Source of the DNA: Takakia lepidozioides
Lineage: Eukaryota; Streptophyta; Takakiopsida; Takakiales; Takakiaceae
Direction of reading: 5' to 3'
NCBI GenBank assembly: GCA_030704615.1
Contig: CM060733.1
Span: forward strand, 40,362,001 to 40,426,000
DNA: 64,000 bases
Of this stretch, positions 33,601 through 44,605 are shown in pieces. The notes beneath the pieces are model-generated. The model was not told the origin of the DNA. It saw only the letters and a list, made by a program, of their open reading frames with translations, and did not search any database. Each line of letters starts with the position of its first letter. Positions within the stretch are counted from its first letter, which is position 1. Position numbers and translations under genes: made by a program.

Positions 33601-36600
33601 CCATGCTTTGTCGCGTTATTAGACCTGCCTTGGAGTACGGATCTGCTATATGGGTTGATAACTCCAACCAGGCTAAGTCTCTAGAATCCATTCAAGTGGG
33701 GGTGCTTAAGGAGTGTATGTCAGCATGCTCCAAAACCGCCAATGTGGCTGTTCGGGGTGAGTTTGGCATTCCGTCCTTAAGCTCCCGACGAGATGAATTC
33801 AAGGTCAGATGGTGGGGTCAGCTGCAACATATGCCCAACACCAGATATCCTAAGTTAATCGACTCTATATCTTGGAAACAGGACCGCCCTGTCAAACAGG
33901 CTAAGTCCTGGCAGAAGAGAGTAGAAGAGATCCTCAAGGACCTGGACCTGGATCCGCAAGTCTTGACCCTGCTGGATAAATCTGACTTAGAGGCTGTAGT
34001 GTCCTCAGCCATGTCTGTTGCCATGAGATTGTCTGATGAAAATGAAGTTAGGCAGAAAACTTCCCTGAACTTGTTTCCAGTCTGTGACATGGGGGAGGAC
34101 ATCTTGGATGACCTCAAGGGTCTACCCACTCTCGGCACTAGACTGAAATTTAAACTCAGGGTAGGAAGCCTAGCTTTGAACAGCAAACAGAAGCAGAGAG
34201 GAAAGGGAGAGTGCAATTGCCCGTTGTGTGGGCAATCTGAAGACAGTATTCATTTTCTGATACACTGTCTGGGGTTCTCTCACCAAAGAGACGCTCTCTT
34301 CAAATCTATTAAGGGAATTGTGCCTGTACCCCTGTTTACCAACTTTGAAAGTCTCGAGGCTGAGCCAAAAGCCCAGGCCCTCCTGAGGCCTAGTTTTTGG
34401 GCAATTCACACACAGCAGATTGATGCTTGTGTGAAGGGATTTCTAGAGGATATCTGGAAAACCCAGATTAATTCTTTATATGGAGGTAAGTCTTACTACC
34501 AATGTCAGCCCCTGACAGAGGTAGGTTCTGTCCCTTTTGTTCCCGCTCAAACTGGGCGCGGGGTCAATGGCCACAAGGCTACGGCAAACAACGTCTTATG
34601 AGTACAATGTCTCTCATGTGCAATTAAATAAGATTGTTCTTGTTCATATTTCACAGCTGTATTCTCTTCACATCATTCATGCTAGTTGGGAGTTTGAATT
34701 AACTGATCCGGTGGCTTGGTGGCCTCATTGTTTTAAACCTCTTACATGTGATACCATCTTTAACCATGTTCTTTCGTGACCAAACACTGACCCACCAAGA
34801 TGATCCATGGGATACTAATAACCAACACCATCAACATGACACCACCAGGGTCCACGGGATCCATGGCCTAAGACTCCATAGGATACTAACCGTCCCATAG
34901 CCGGTCATGGATTTCTGCCGGCACTCACATTATAGAGATATGTCTGATGATGTTTTGACATCATGTTAGAAGGTACCTGGTAAACAGAGCTACTCCCAGT
35001 CCCCACTCTGACAGAGATGTGACACTCTGGACTTTTCATTGCACTGCCACTCAGTATGTTTGCAAAAGGGCACCATAGAAAGACAGCTAAATCCATCATA
35101 TGAACAAAAGGGAAGACATACTGTGTCAGAGGCGACATGGGTGACAGCAATGCGGTAACCCCGAGCACGCAAGGCAGCAATGCAAGCATCTGTGGTCTCC
35201 CACATTTCCACATCCAACCACTTTTCTGCTCCTGCACTCACTTTCCGATTCTTCTTGTATCTGCCCCAAACGTCCACAAAAAGTAAACCCTTTGTACAAG
35301 ATGCAATTCACTCAGAATTTCTATACCATGTCAATGACGCCAGAAGCAAAGGTGTTGATTGCGGATCACAAGAGACCCTGAAACATTTTAAACAAGAGGA
35401 GTGTTTTGTCTAACATGCAGGTAAGAAGAGAATTTGAAAGGCTCTCTTGCGAACTCTGTAATTTGTGGGGAATTTACTGCATGAGGGCAAAACTTGGGAA
35501 CCTAGTATATGGACCAAGCATCAAATGGTTCACAAACATAAATCGGAGTTTAACTAGGTAACAACAGTGCCTCTGACTCGCTCCCTTCCCAATGTTTTCC
35601 TCATCCTACCTTGCCATACCTGCGTTTAGTATCATTGGAAACAACGTGAACTGACTGGAAACCAAGTGCATCAGCAGTCCGGAAAACAGCAGAAATGTTG
35701 CCAAGATCCAGCAAGCCCTCCACTACTGGACAAACAGAGTAAGTGCGGTTGGCCACCACACTCTCAATCCGTAGCTTACGCCCATCCACCAAAAATGGAT
35801 CCAACATCTCTAGCACTGCTGCACTCGTCAAAGTTGTTTCTTCATCAAGCTCGAAGCTATCATCATATGGAAACCATCGCTGCGTGATGTGAGCAGCTCC
35901 CATCTCCTCTAAGCCCCGGGTACTCTTCTCAACTGCCATTTCACCACTGTTGTACCTGTCTGCTTGGTCCTTCCCATCCGATGAAACCTGAAGCCTCTGT
36001 CCATTGTTTGACCGTAAGGTTGGGTCAATACGAATTTCACTTCTTTCTCCAGAGGCGCATAAATCTTGGAAATGGTCTTCTCTTGAATTGCAACACCCCT
36101 CTTCAACACTTAACCTATCGCCATCTGACCTCGATGAAAACCCAGAAAGAATCGAGAAGATTTCAAACTTAGATGAAAACCAAAAGATTTGCAGTCCAAT
36201 CCCTGAGTCAGCAGTATTAGCTATTTACTCACAAAATAATTACTTACTATAAATGTTTCAAATATTCTCTGATCATATTGGAGTAAAGTCCAGAGTCCGA
36301 CGACACAGAGAGACTGTCATGGATATGCTAGATGACCACAGATACAGAACCAACTGTGGTCTACCCTCACCAAGAGACCAGATTGACACCTTTGCAGTTA
36401 CAGGCACTTGCACTGGGGCTGATTGCCTCCTCTGGAACGTTGCAGTGATCTTCCACAGCTACTTCACATTCTTTACCAATGCTGGCATTTAGACATGAGC
36501 ATAGTTCTGGAAATTGCCAAACCAACCAGGATTAGGAAGTACAAATTGAAATAGGCCAAGATTGTATGGTTTAGTCAAGGGGATTATGCTCAAGGTATAG

Positions 36601-37823
36601 TAAATAGAAGCAAACAAATAACAGCACTACCTAGCAGCAGTTGTGCGACATACAACATGTATTTGACAGATCATTCATTCACAAATACTGATTATTATTA
36701 ACCACGCCAATATAATGGTTCCTGTTTAGAATGGAAAGTACTCGAACTACTTCCACCTATAATTCACCGGGGCGGACGAGGAGACATTATGAAAACTGCG
36801 CAGGCAACTTAACAGCCCGGTTGCAGAGGTTTGATTTTATTTTTATAGCCCTGTCTTTACCACAGAAATGACAACAAAGACAGGAGAGAGACAGATGTTT
36901 CACTGGAGCCTGGCTGAACCCCACCTTAAGTGGACAAGGGGACGAGCTTGAGAGGGATAACCGTTTCCCGTTTTCTGAGATAATTTCTATATGTACGCTT
37001 GAGGGCATCATCAGGATGCTGATCCTTCAGGACAGGGTACTCCAGTTCAGAGGACCAAACTCAAGCCATACTTGACGTAACATTGGCACACAATCCATTC
37101 ACTAGCATGGAGGGAGAAGTGGTGATTTCATTCTTCACAATAGATTAAAGGATGAGGTTAATACCCACAATGAATATTGTAGCCCTATATCTTGTGGAGG
37201 GAGGAAGGAGGGCTCGAGGGGTGGAGAGAGAGACCCGCTTGTACTCTCGCCTTGACAATGCCGCCGAAACATGTTCCATACCTCTCCAATTCGTTGCCCT
37301 TAATACGTAATGTAAACCCAGGCACCCTCTCTCTGCTCATTCCCCTGACATTTGTTGGCTGGGTGCCTGATTGCTCTTCTCCTTCCGGTCTATTATCCGT
37401 CCTTGATCCAAAATTACTTTTCAAACTTGAAACTCTGCCTACACCCTGTTTTTCTAAGCCATTGCTGTCAAAGCGCACATTCCCACTTTCACCCTCTCCG
37501 CGGAGCAACATCCCCTTCCGAATGATTTCTTCTGAAACAAATCCTCCAGGGCTCGAGCTCCCTGCAGCACTGAGATCGCCAATGGGCTTCCTCCTTACCC
37601 AGCAAAAACCCAATCCCGCTCTCAGTGACCAAGGTGTCCCGCGCCTGTTGAGCTCTCCCGAACCTAAGAAAGCCCTGAAAAACATCAGAGAGCGCTCCTT
37701 TGACAGATACTCTACAATGGGTCTGCTGGTAACGCCATTATATGGTGAGCCCCTGGTGGACACCCAAGGGTGAGCGTGGAGAGTACACGCAGAGACACCC
37801 TTGAATGCCATAGCCATAGTCAT
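27644..37823 (-). CDS. SpoU-family (SPOUT) RNA 2'-O-ribose methyltransferase, probably organellar
   Basis: Proposed exons on the minus strand: 37823..37282, 36129..35620, 35260..35122, 28628..28567, 28406..28268 and 27847..27644, which join in frame to 531 residues. The four downstream exons and the 3' part of the second are secure: GNISAVFRTADALGFQSVHV (SPOUT motif 1), RKVSAGAEKWLDVEMWETTD, PTAVFFGNEYRGVSAEA (motif 2) and CSIPMSGMVDSFNVSVAAGI (motif 3), then GDLTPEDQQVLQAEFSLRHN. These form the knotted SAM-binding site that methylates rRNA or tRNA ribose. The first exon is inferred from splice phase; it is rich in R and S and lacks acidic residues at its start, as a transit peptide would be. 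The intron 28629..35121 (6.5 kb) contains a LINE in the opposite orientation. Motifs are all intact. Confidence 0.82.
29690..29704 (+). repeat. LINE target-site duplication, left
   Basis: TGTCTCTCATGTGCA, identical to 34608..34622. Confidence 0.9.
29895..30110 (+). promoter_or_regulatory. LINE 5' UTR with a cluster of hairpins
   Basis: Three clear stems within 200 bases: ACCTGAAGC-GCTTT-GCTTCAGGT (29902-29924), GCCCAAATTGGGC (about 30069-30081), and GTATGCT-CTGTCT-AGCATAC (30086-30105), plus a weaker GGGG-GCAG-CCCC pairing at about 30055. They lie between the insertion boundary and the first coding sequence. A role in translation, promoter activity or ribozyme-like processing is possible but unproven. 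Confidence 0.6.
30244..30871 (+). pseudogene. LINE first coding part with 47-residue tandem repeats
   Basis: The ORF from 30244 has a segment with LRVSNRFDALDEVE and then a repeated 141-bp unit (GFGTLNGLPILKVYTRR, SIHGVIVPK, CAEPERRVTEG). Copies begin at about 30571 and 30712; a third at 30852 is 140 bp away, and the missing base shifts the frame, so this ORF stops at 30846 and the next begins at 30872. An upstream ATG at 30145 in the same frame meets a stop after 19 codons. I do not recognise an RNA-binding domain. It may be the N-terminal part of one long ORF. Confidence 0.6.
30872..34601 (+). pseudogene. LINE ORF2: APE-type endonuclease, reverse transcriptase, CCHC end
   Basis: 30872..31633 holds the AP endonuclease: LRLATFNFSGLTNQRKQ, GQETWET, VVLLGDFNARVG. 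A frameshift near 31615 moves the rest, including RSIVDYIIMD and GTSDHFLVW, the domain's end, into the frame 31614..34601. The reverse transcriptase follows with KAGGPDGIVNELIK, NLYKKGDREEPGNYRGITLL, EGQAGFRRNRGCVDH, FFLDVKKAYDTVRRDGL, GVAQGCTLSPLLFNVFI and the active site MFADDSAG (FADD at 33258-33269). A C-x2-C...H...C zinc knuckle (CNCPLCGQSEDSIHFLIHC) sits near the C terminus. The product nicks the target and primes reverse transcription there. Confidence 0.92.
34608..34622 (+). repeat. LINE target-site duplication, right
   Basis: TGTCTCTCATGTGCA, identical to 29690..29704. Confidence 0.9.
34623..35121. other. SpoU intron sequence right of the LINE
   Basis: Intronic. Contains short direct repeats of CCATGGGATACTA / CCATAGGATACTAAC type near 34800-34900. 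No coding exon recognised. Confidence 0.4.
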
Positions 37824-38086
37824 ACCCGAAAAATGCAAATCGTGAAACCGATCATGCCACTTCGAAGTGCAAGATTAACATTTCGACCCCAGCTCAATCT
37901 ACTCACCAATCCAGGTCGAGTTCTCTTCCGGTCTCCCTTTGTTCGTCCGAAGTGGACGACCGACTCTGACTTCGTCAAAAAACCCTAATCCTGAAAGTAA
38001 GCCGTTAAACTTTAAACCCCTCCACCCTGATTCACAATGCTGCTTTCATCTTGCGAGTCTTCTAATTGGGTGCCTGTGTGAATCCA
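37824..38086. promoter_or_regulatory. Bidirectional promoter between SpoU and TMEM186-like genes, with telo-box
   Basis: Only about 260 bp separate the two head-to-head start codons. At 37978-37987 there is AAAACCCTAA, matching the plant telo-box (AAACCCTAA) common in promoters of translation and organelle-biogenesis genes. The arrangement implies shared control. The distance depends on my choice of first exons. Confidence 0.5.
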
Positions 38087-41000
38087 ATGGCGTTAAGAAA
38101 ATGTCTGCAGATTTCTCCTGGATTGCGGATCCATAAGCTCTTCAGTGATCGCATCCCATCCTCTTCTCTCTGTGCCGTCTTCTTAGCTGATGCATTTAAG
38201 AGATCCCTTGTATGGACTGATTGCGGAGTACCAAATGGAGACAGAGTTTCATGGCCTTGCTCAAATGTACATATTAGGGCCGCCAGTACAAATTCGACGG
38301 GTGAGTCGCAGCTCACGGAAAAGATTGTGTTGTACCGCGCCAAATGGATGCGTCCTCTTCGTTTGGTGGTTAGGTACTCATCTCTCTCAGTGATCCACAA
38401 CCCTTTCACCTATGAGGGGAGGTCTGGACCATTAATTAACACTGAACCCAAACTATAATCAGCTGCATTTATGCGCTCCCCTCTTGGGAGTTATGAAACT
38501 AGCACCGACTTAGTAGCCCGGGGTAATTATTCCCTCAAGGGTAGACACTGTTCACAGTTAAAGACAACATCATTTCTCTCTGCAATCAACATCTCATGAG
38601 TACATCTCTCGACCGAATTTTCTTGTCTAGACCAAATCAATTTCGATGATCATGTTGCCTGTGTAAAATGTGTCACCAGACTGAAGGTGTTTCAGTTGGG
38701 AGGGGTGGCGGCCCTTGCACTCCCATTGGCCGAGTATGCTGAAGAGGTATACAGGGATCCAGAAAGACTTGGTTCCTAACTTGTCAAGTTCACAGTCTAT
38801 TATTCAGGTCTCTGTTTGAAGAGCCAAACTTAGGACAGTCAAGTAGTTGTTGCAACCAAGATCGTCTGCCAAATTTTCATATGCGTTGTAAGCATGTAAA
38901 TTATGACACGATCTTGCTGAATATCTGAGCTTCTCAAATACCCTCGATTTGGCATATTTTGTTTGGACACAGTAGTGCATCTTTGCGGGCCTGATTTCAA
39001 ATGTCTTTTGTGTGCCCCATTCTGCAAGGATACATTCTAGGGCAGTCTCTCTCTGGGGACCATGGTGGCAGTGACTGCTGTTGTTGGAGGGGCAGGGGCT
39101 GCATCAGCTGCACTCTGGTACTATTCTCGCAGGTATTTTCTGATTTATTCTGGGTCAATATTTTCGCACACCGTAATCTTATGGTTTGATACTAATCAAC
39201 CTTGTTGTTGGTTATTTACGGACCGACAAGATGACAAGTCCAGACTGAGTTCATATCCTAGTGGGTTACAACCCAGCTTCTGGTAATCTGCAGGGCCTTC
39301 AAAGCCCACATTCACTGGAAATTGTCAATGAGTACATCCAGTTGGAGTAGCTAGGCTGGTGAATCCTACTAACTCAGGTGAGTCAATAATTCTCGAGTCT
39401 GAAGATCTCCATTCCAGAGAAATGGGTTGTACAATGCTTTATGCTTCTTGTATTTACTTGTTTGCTCGTGTACTTGATTGATGACCCATGTCAATTGAAG
39501 CTTGGACAAGTAGCCTAGTGACTTTCAATGTACTTCAAATGTTACATTAATAGGTTTTGTCCCGCAGAGATAGAAATAGGATGGTGGTGTGATTTGAAGC
39601 AGGCTAGTTTGCTGATATATGTGGCCAAGTAATGGCTGGATCATGATCAGTTTCATATCTTTGATGGATTAACCAACAATATGTTGGTTTCAATTTAAAC
39701 AGGTATATGGGTGAAATGGCACTTCTGATGCCTGGCATGAGGACTGTACAACTCAGTGTCATTGATTTTTGGGGAAATCGACAGGTACTTCCATTGCTAG
39801 GGTATTTATCAGAGGCAGTGGTCTTGCTGGTTTGTATTTGCCTATTTTAAACCTAAAAATGGGCTCTTTGGTCAACAGAGAGGTGTGGTGTTGTCATGCT
39901 CCTGCCCTTCTGCCTTTCACAAGGGTCATTTATATTAGCTTGAGTAGCTCCATTTTTGCAGAGAAAACAGGCTTTGGGTGGGCTTATTACGTAGCAAGGC
40001 AGTAGGGGGGAGAATTGAGGGGTGGGTTTGGGGACGTTAATGGACATCTGCTGAATGGGGTGTTCCTGTGTTATCGCAGGATTTGAAATATGACATAAGG
40101 TATGACCTCTGGACACACCTCTTCTTGATACCCTGCTGACTCTGTTATGTTCTTCTCTATTGGGTGACTTGGGAAAGGTTTGATTGGCTAAATGTGTCAA
40201 CATTCATCTCCTGTGTTTTACTGTGTTGTAGAGATATTGTTCCACCCCTGAAGGGGATGTCAATTTCCGAGTTGGAGAAGGCATCAAACCAAGTTCTCAT
40301 TCCTTTGGATGGTAATTTCCTTTACCTTAGCGCCTGTGCTTCTTTAGTCTTGGCTCCATCAGTTCACAAGGAGAGATCGCAGATTTATCATAATGCTTTG
40401 CCTCAGTGACGATGGCCTTGCTCTAATTGAGCCAGTAAGATTCAACACATAAAGTGTCTGAAAAGCTCATTATCAAGTTGTCACCACACCATCATGACCG
40501 TGGCCCCTTTTTGGTCCTGAGAAATGTTAATACTCTGCCAAGGCTCCAGTAAAAGCCCTCTGTTGTCGACTGTCTCTCTGCCAGAAGATTTGAAAGTCTC
40601 GAGGCTGAGCCAAAAGCCCAGGCCCTCCTGAGGCCTAGTTTTTGGGCAAATCACACACAGCAGATTGATGCTTGTGTGAAGGGATTTCTAGAGGATATCT
40701 GGAAAACCCGGATTAATTCTTTATATGGAGGTAAGTCTTACTACCAACGTCAGCCCCTGACAGAGGTAGGTTCTGTCCCTTTTGTTCCCGCTCAAACTGG
40801 GCGCGGGGTCAATGGCCACAAGGCTACGGCAAACAACGTCTTATGAGTACAATCTCTGCCAGAAGATTGAGCTTCACTGTACCAGATCACTGCGCCAGGA
40901 TCAGCAAGCAGATTTGGCTCTGCTTCTTCTCTCTGTTTAGAACAGTTGATCTTGGATGTCGCACTTCCCTCTCTAAAAACATGAGATGATAAGAGAGAAA

Positions 41001-41497
41001 GTATTAATAATAGAAGTACTCAATAACTTGCCACAGATAACAATCCAGTCAGAGGCAATTCAGTATATTTACTACTTGCTGGATTAATTTAATCCTACGA
41101 AGTTTGAGGCTGATTCCAGGCCTGGTTATAGTTGGAAACAAATGTGGTTTGTGTGGTTGCACTGCCTGTGCAAGAGAGATGCTTTAGGTGGCTTCGCCAT
41201 CAGATCCTAGCATCTCCAGATGGTACTTTTCAGATTGTATTACTCCATGCGTATATCTTAGACCTTGGACTCTTCATATTTATTTGGGTGGGTGCAGTGA
41301 TTGGTGACCGCCAGTTCTATCTCAATTTGAGGCACGCCCAATTCTTGCAAAAGGAGGTGCTTTTCAGGCTCCTTCATGGCACTCTGGACCTTTCCAACGT
41401 ACAAAGTCTGCTGTCCCATCAGAAAGCTGCCAATGACCCACTAAAAGTGGACGCACAGCCAGAAACTGGCGACACAAAATGTTCCATTCAAGCTTAG
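38087..41497 (+). CDS. TMEM186-like mitochondrial inner-membrane protein
   Basis: Seven exons, 38087..38373, 38680..38746, 39041..39132, 39703..39784, 40080..40099, 40232..40311 and 41298..41497, join in phase to 275 residues; every junction is GT-AG. The N terminus is basic and serine-rich, as in mitochondrial targeting. Then EKIVLYRAKWMRPLRLVVR leads into two hydrophobic segments (FQLGGVAALALPLA and MVAVTAVVGGAGAASAALWY), followed by VQLSVIDFWGNRQD and GDRQFYLNLRHAQFLQKEVL. This order (lead, two membrane helices, FWG motif) is that of TMEM186, a complex I assembly factor in animals; the role in this organism is inferred. Exon 5 is only 20 nt and is needed to keep the frame. The last intron contains a truncated LINE. 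Confidence 0.68.
40591..40852 (+). mobile_element. 5'-truncated LINE copy in an intron, with 16-bp target duplication
   Basis: 262 bp nearly identical to the last 262 bp of the 29705 LINE (only a few substitutions by eye), ending at the same terminal CTTATGAGTACAA. Flanked by TCTCTGCCAGAAGATT at 40575..40590 and 40853..40868. It lies in the last intron of the TMEM186-like gene, in the sense orientation. Confidence 0.93.
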
Positions 41498-43384
41498 TTT
41501 GAGCACTTGCTGAATTTTTTTCTAAAACACTCGGCTTTCAGTATGTGGGAATGAGACAATCTCTATCCAGCCTCAGACAACATCTTATGAGTACATTCTA
41601 TCTAGCCTCAGATTTTCTGAGTAAGATGTTGGAACTGGATCCTGAAAGGGCTTCATGTTGTTTGATCTCTAGTGTTGAAGTGGCTTTTGGTGCAGAGCTC
41701 AGGCCGCATGTTTTTGCTTGATGACTAGTTTTATGATATGGGATTGCATTGCCTCTTGATGTCATGCTATTGTTGTTTGGAAATCACTCTTAATGGAATG
41801 GATGATCCTACTGCACGATCAATTGATAGGATAGGATGTTGTCTGAGGATTTTCTTTAAGAAACTGAGTGAACACCTCTATTTGGTATGGTCAAGGGTGC
41901 TTTGCTAAGATGGTATGAGTGAATTATGGGTGATACCATATTGATAGACCATCTGACTGACCTTCTTGGCCTGGGTTGGAGAACCAGGCAACCCCACCCT
42001 GCACTCAGTGGGGGTATGTGAAGGTGGGCATTTATGTGAAGAATTTGTTTGATGTGCGCTCAACTGGTTTAGAGTACATACTGACATGCAGAAGAAGCAT
42101 CCTTGAAAATTTTGGTATAAGAGATGATGATGCCATTTGTCAAAGGTTTGAGCAGGCATGGAGTCCTCGTAAGGGCTCATTTAAAGACTGATCTACAAAG
42201 GAGTACGCATAATAGATGTCCGCCTGTTCATTAATGGTACAATATTCTTTGTACTTCCTCTGTTCCTTCTCTGGTTCATTGTTTTTTGAAGCAGCCTGCA
42301 TGAGGACTTCCAATGCCAGCGACCTGCACATTTGTGCTGCATCCTTAGATCTCTTCTCTTTCACCCGCTTCCTCCCCAGTCCACAAGGACTTTTGACTGT
42401 TGGTGAGAGCTATATGCTATTGCAAGTGGCTGCAGAAGGCACAGTTCAACACTCAGGAAGTGAATAAGAAACAATTTACAGAGCTGCCAATGTGTGCAAC
42501 GAGTTTTGGACCATCAACATGGTATGAGAGCCTGTACAGCATGTAGCATGAGCTGTTTGAGCAGGCGCTCTGACAAATCAGGCCGGCCTGCATGAGAAAA
42601 GGCACGACAGGCAGAGTCAAAGCGGTAAGTTTCTGCAAAGGTTTTCAACAGTCTCCCTTGCAATGACCTCTGAGGGATCTATCAATTGGATCCATCTCTG
42701 CGGATGTGCAAATTGTCAGTCATTCAGCAACCATCTCTACTTCAAAAGAAGCAGCAAGTAGTGTGTGCGAATGGTTGACCTGAGGTCGCCAAGTTTTGTG
42801 AAGGTTTCAAATGTATGTGCACATTTCCACCACGTCGCATTAGTGTTGCACATAAAGTCAACTCTTGGATTTGTGTTTTCTTCAGCCGTCTTGCTACCTA
42901 TTGCATGAAAGGACCATGCACATCAGGTAAGCCTTTGGGCCAAGCTGTAAGTTACACTCAACACAATGCAGCTGAAATACATGTATCCAAGAACTGATTT
43001 AACGCCCCTTTGGTGCTTATTATGGCGGAATCAAGATCCGCCATCCTTTCCTCTGACTTTCAGATCCGGATCTTTTTCTCTTCATCATGTTATCCAAGTA
43101 GCTTCATGTCAGAGGCCTTCTTTTTATGTAGTTTTGATTTGATGTTTGGCTGTGGCACCAGAGGTGGCTTCGGCTTCAAGATAGTGCTGTTAGCTAAGCC
43201 TACACCTTTGTTGCGATAAGACTCTTCTTGCCTGCGTAGCATTTCTCCACTTTGTGGCATATTGCTTGTATGGATTACAGGTTTGAAAATCCACCACAAA
43301 CCACGGATATAATCAAATAAGGAAATGCTGAGATAGCTTCAACAACACTCCGCCACTTTTCTTGCGCGAAACAATGAAACACGG

Positions 43385-43490
43385 GGTGACCCTAGGGATG
43401 ACCCCGTCCTTTTTGTAAAATTGAATGTAGTTCTCAGAGTTCGTCGCTAGTAAGTGCGGAGCAACGCGAAGCCCTAGTTCTAGGGACGAC
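43385..43490 (-). repeat. Dispersed repeat, inverted copy of 8118..8205
   Basis: The minus strand reads CTAGAACTAGGGCTTCGCGT TGCTCCG then CTAGCGACGAA and GAACTACATTCAA, matching 8118..8200 with scattered differences. Element type unknown. Confidence 0.6.
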
Positions 43491-43526
43491 CGAAGGTCGG
43501 AAGCTAGGATGCCATAGCGCCTCGTC

Positions 43527-43650
43527 ATCATTGCCACGTCATTGTTGCCACATCATCATAGCCACATCATCATTGCCAGGTTTTGTCGCCGCGTCATTGT
43601 CATCGCGTTTCGTAGCCACATCATCGTCGCCACATTTCGTCGTCAAATTT
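43527..43650. repeat. Minisatellite, GCCACATCATCAT-like units
   Basis: Imperfect repeats of 12-18 bp built from GCCAC-ATCATC-AT and GTCGCC/GTTGCC variants. Explains the repetitive ORFs on both strands. Confidence 0.8.
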
Positions 43651-44062
43651 TTTGTGACCTGCCCAGACTGCCCGCCCGAAAAACGCAATAAACCTCGCGT
43701 CAAGTTTTTCAGAACTGCCCGGCCTGCCCGGTTCTTGATCTTCTTGAACTGTTCACACGCTGATCGTAGATGGAGACGTTTGCAGATTATGAGTACAGCG
43801 CAGGAGCTCTCACAGATGGTGGGACAACCGCAATCGCAAGGTGTGGCTTTTCTTAAAAAATGTACGATGTGAAAAAGTTTGTCCATCTTGCAAATGTGGG
43901 CTCTTGGCTCCTGTTAATACCATCATTTGTTATTCTTCATGATGTTTACAAGGTTCTTGGGAGAGTCAGCTTGGTCTTAGCATACCGTGTTTCAATCTTT
44001 GTCTGCTCAGCTGCACCGTGGTGGTTTTTACAAACCAATCATCATTACCTGACTACAAATAC

Positions 44063-44172
44063 AAGCAGCAAATACTCATGATTTATACACAGGCAGAGAT
44101 AGCTGAAGGACCAGGGAAAGAGGTCCAGATTCATGCAAGAGCGTCGGATTTCAAACACAAAATTACTTCAGG
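44063..44172 (+). repeat. Direct duplication, copy 1 (copy 2 at 44507..44605)
   Basis: Both copies share AGCAARTAYTCATGATTTRT, ACAGGCAG, then GTCCAGATTCATGCAAGAG and GTCGGATTTCAAACACAA. About 90 percent alike, roughly 440 bp apart. Confidence 0.75.
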
Positions 44173-44506
44173 GAAGGTCCTTTTGGGTTGATGGTCGGTC
44201 AAATCCTCCATGGGTCATGACACAAGGTCAATGACAATGTGGTGAGGGCACCTCAGACTTGGCCCTGACAAGTTACAGCCGATGTGGCAGCAGGAAAGCA
44301 TCCAAAACAGATAACAGAGATGAGGGTAAGCTTTGGAATGAACACTTCTCCGACCCCAGTCAATGGTAGGACAATGGAAACAAAAAAGTGAATGTCTGTT
44401 GGACTACAGAGAGAAGCAGATGCAATTCAGAATTGGCACTGCTGTAATAAGTAAGGTTGGGGTGTTTGCTGGAAGAACTTCACGCCATCAGTGTTAGCTA
44501 CTAGCA

Positions 44507-44605
44507 GCAAGTATTCATGATTTGTATACAGGCAGGGACCAAGGATAGATGTCCAGATTCATGCAAGAGGGTCGGATTTCAAACACAAGATTACTTCTGA
44601 TTCCC
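44507..44605 (+). repeat. Direct duplication, copy 2
   Basis: See 44063..44172; this copy has small deletions after ACAGGCAGGGACC. Confidence 0.75.

Larger units (their letters stand above)
29705..34607 (+). mobile_element. Nearly full-length LINE retrotransposon in a SpoU gene intron
   Basis: 4.9 kb bounded by a perfect 15-bp direct repeat, TGTCTCTCATGTGCA, at 29690..29704 and 34608..34622. Contains a 5' UTR with hairpins, a repeat-bearing first coding part, and endonuclease plus reverse transcriptase. The 3' end is AACGTCTTATGAGTACAA with no poly(A) or simple-repeat tail. The truncated copy at 40591 ends at the same bases, so this is the true 3' terminus. One frameshift in ORF2 and one in the repeat region disable it, yet the perfect duplication suggests recent insertion. 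Confidence 0.92.

Noticed and set aside
35909-36109. Alternative frame MGRTKQTGTTVVKWQL as part of the SpoU protein
   Set aside because: Joining it to the downstream frame would need a 26-nt intron. The overlapping frame is open throughout and continuous with the SPOUT domain.
37192-37773. 193-codon plus-strand ORF opposite the first SpoU exon
   Set aside because: The minus strand gives a transit-peptide-like exon whose donor phase fits the next SpoU exon; the plus ORF has no recognisable motif and is probably a shadow.
38062-38409. 115-codon minus-strand ORF opposite the TMEM186-like first exon
   Set aside because: The plus strand carries the conserved exon and splice phase; the minus ORF is its antisense shadow.
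43539-43886. 115-codon minus ORF with repeats of NDDVAT type
   Set aside because: Encoded by the GCCACATCATCAT minisatellite; no sign of coding selection.
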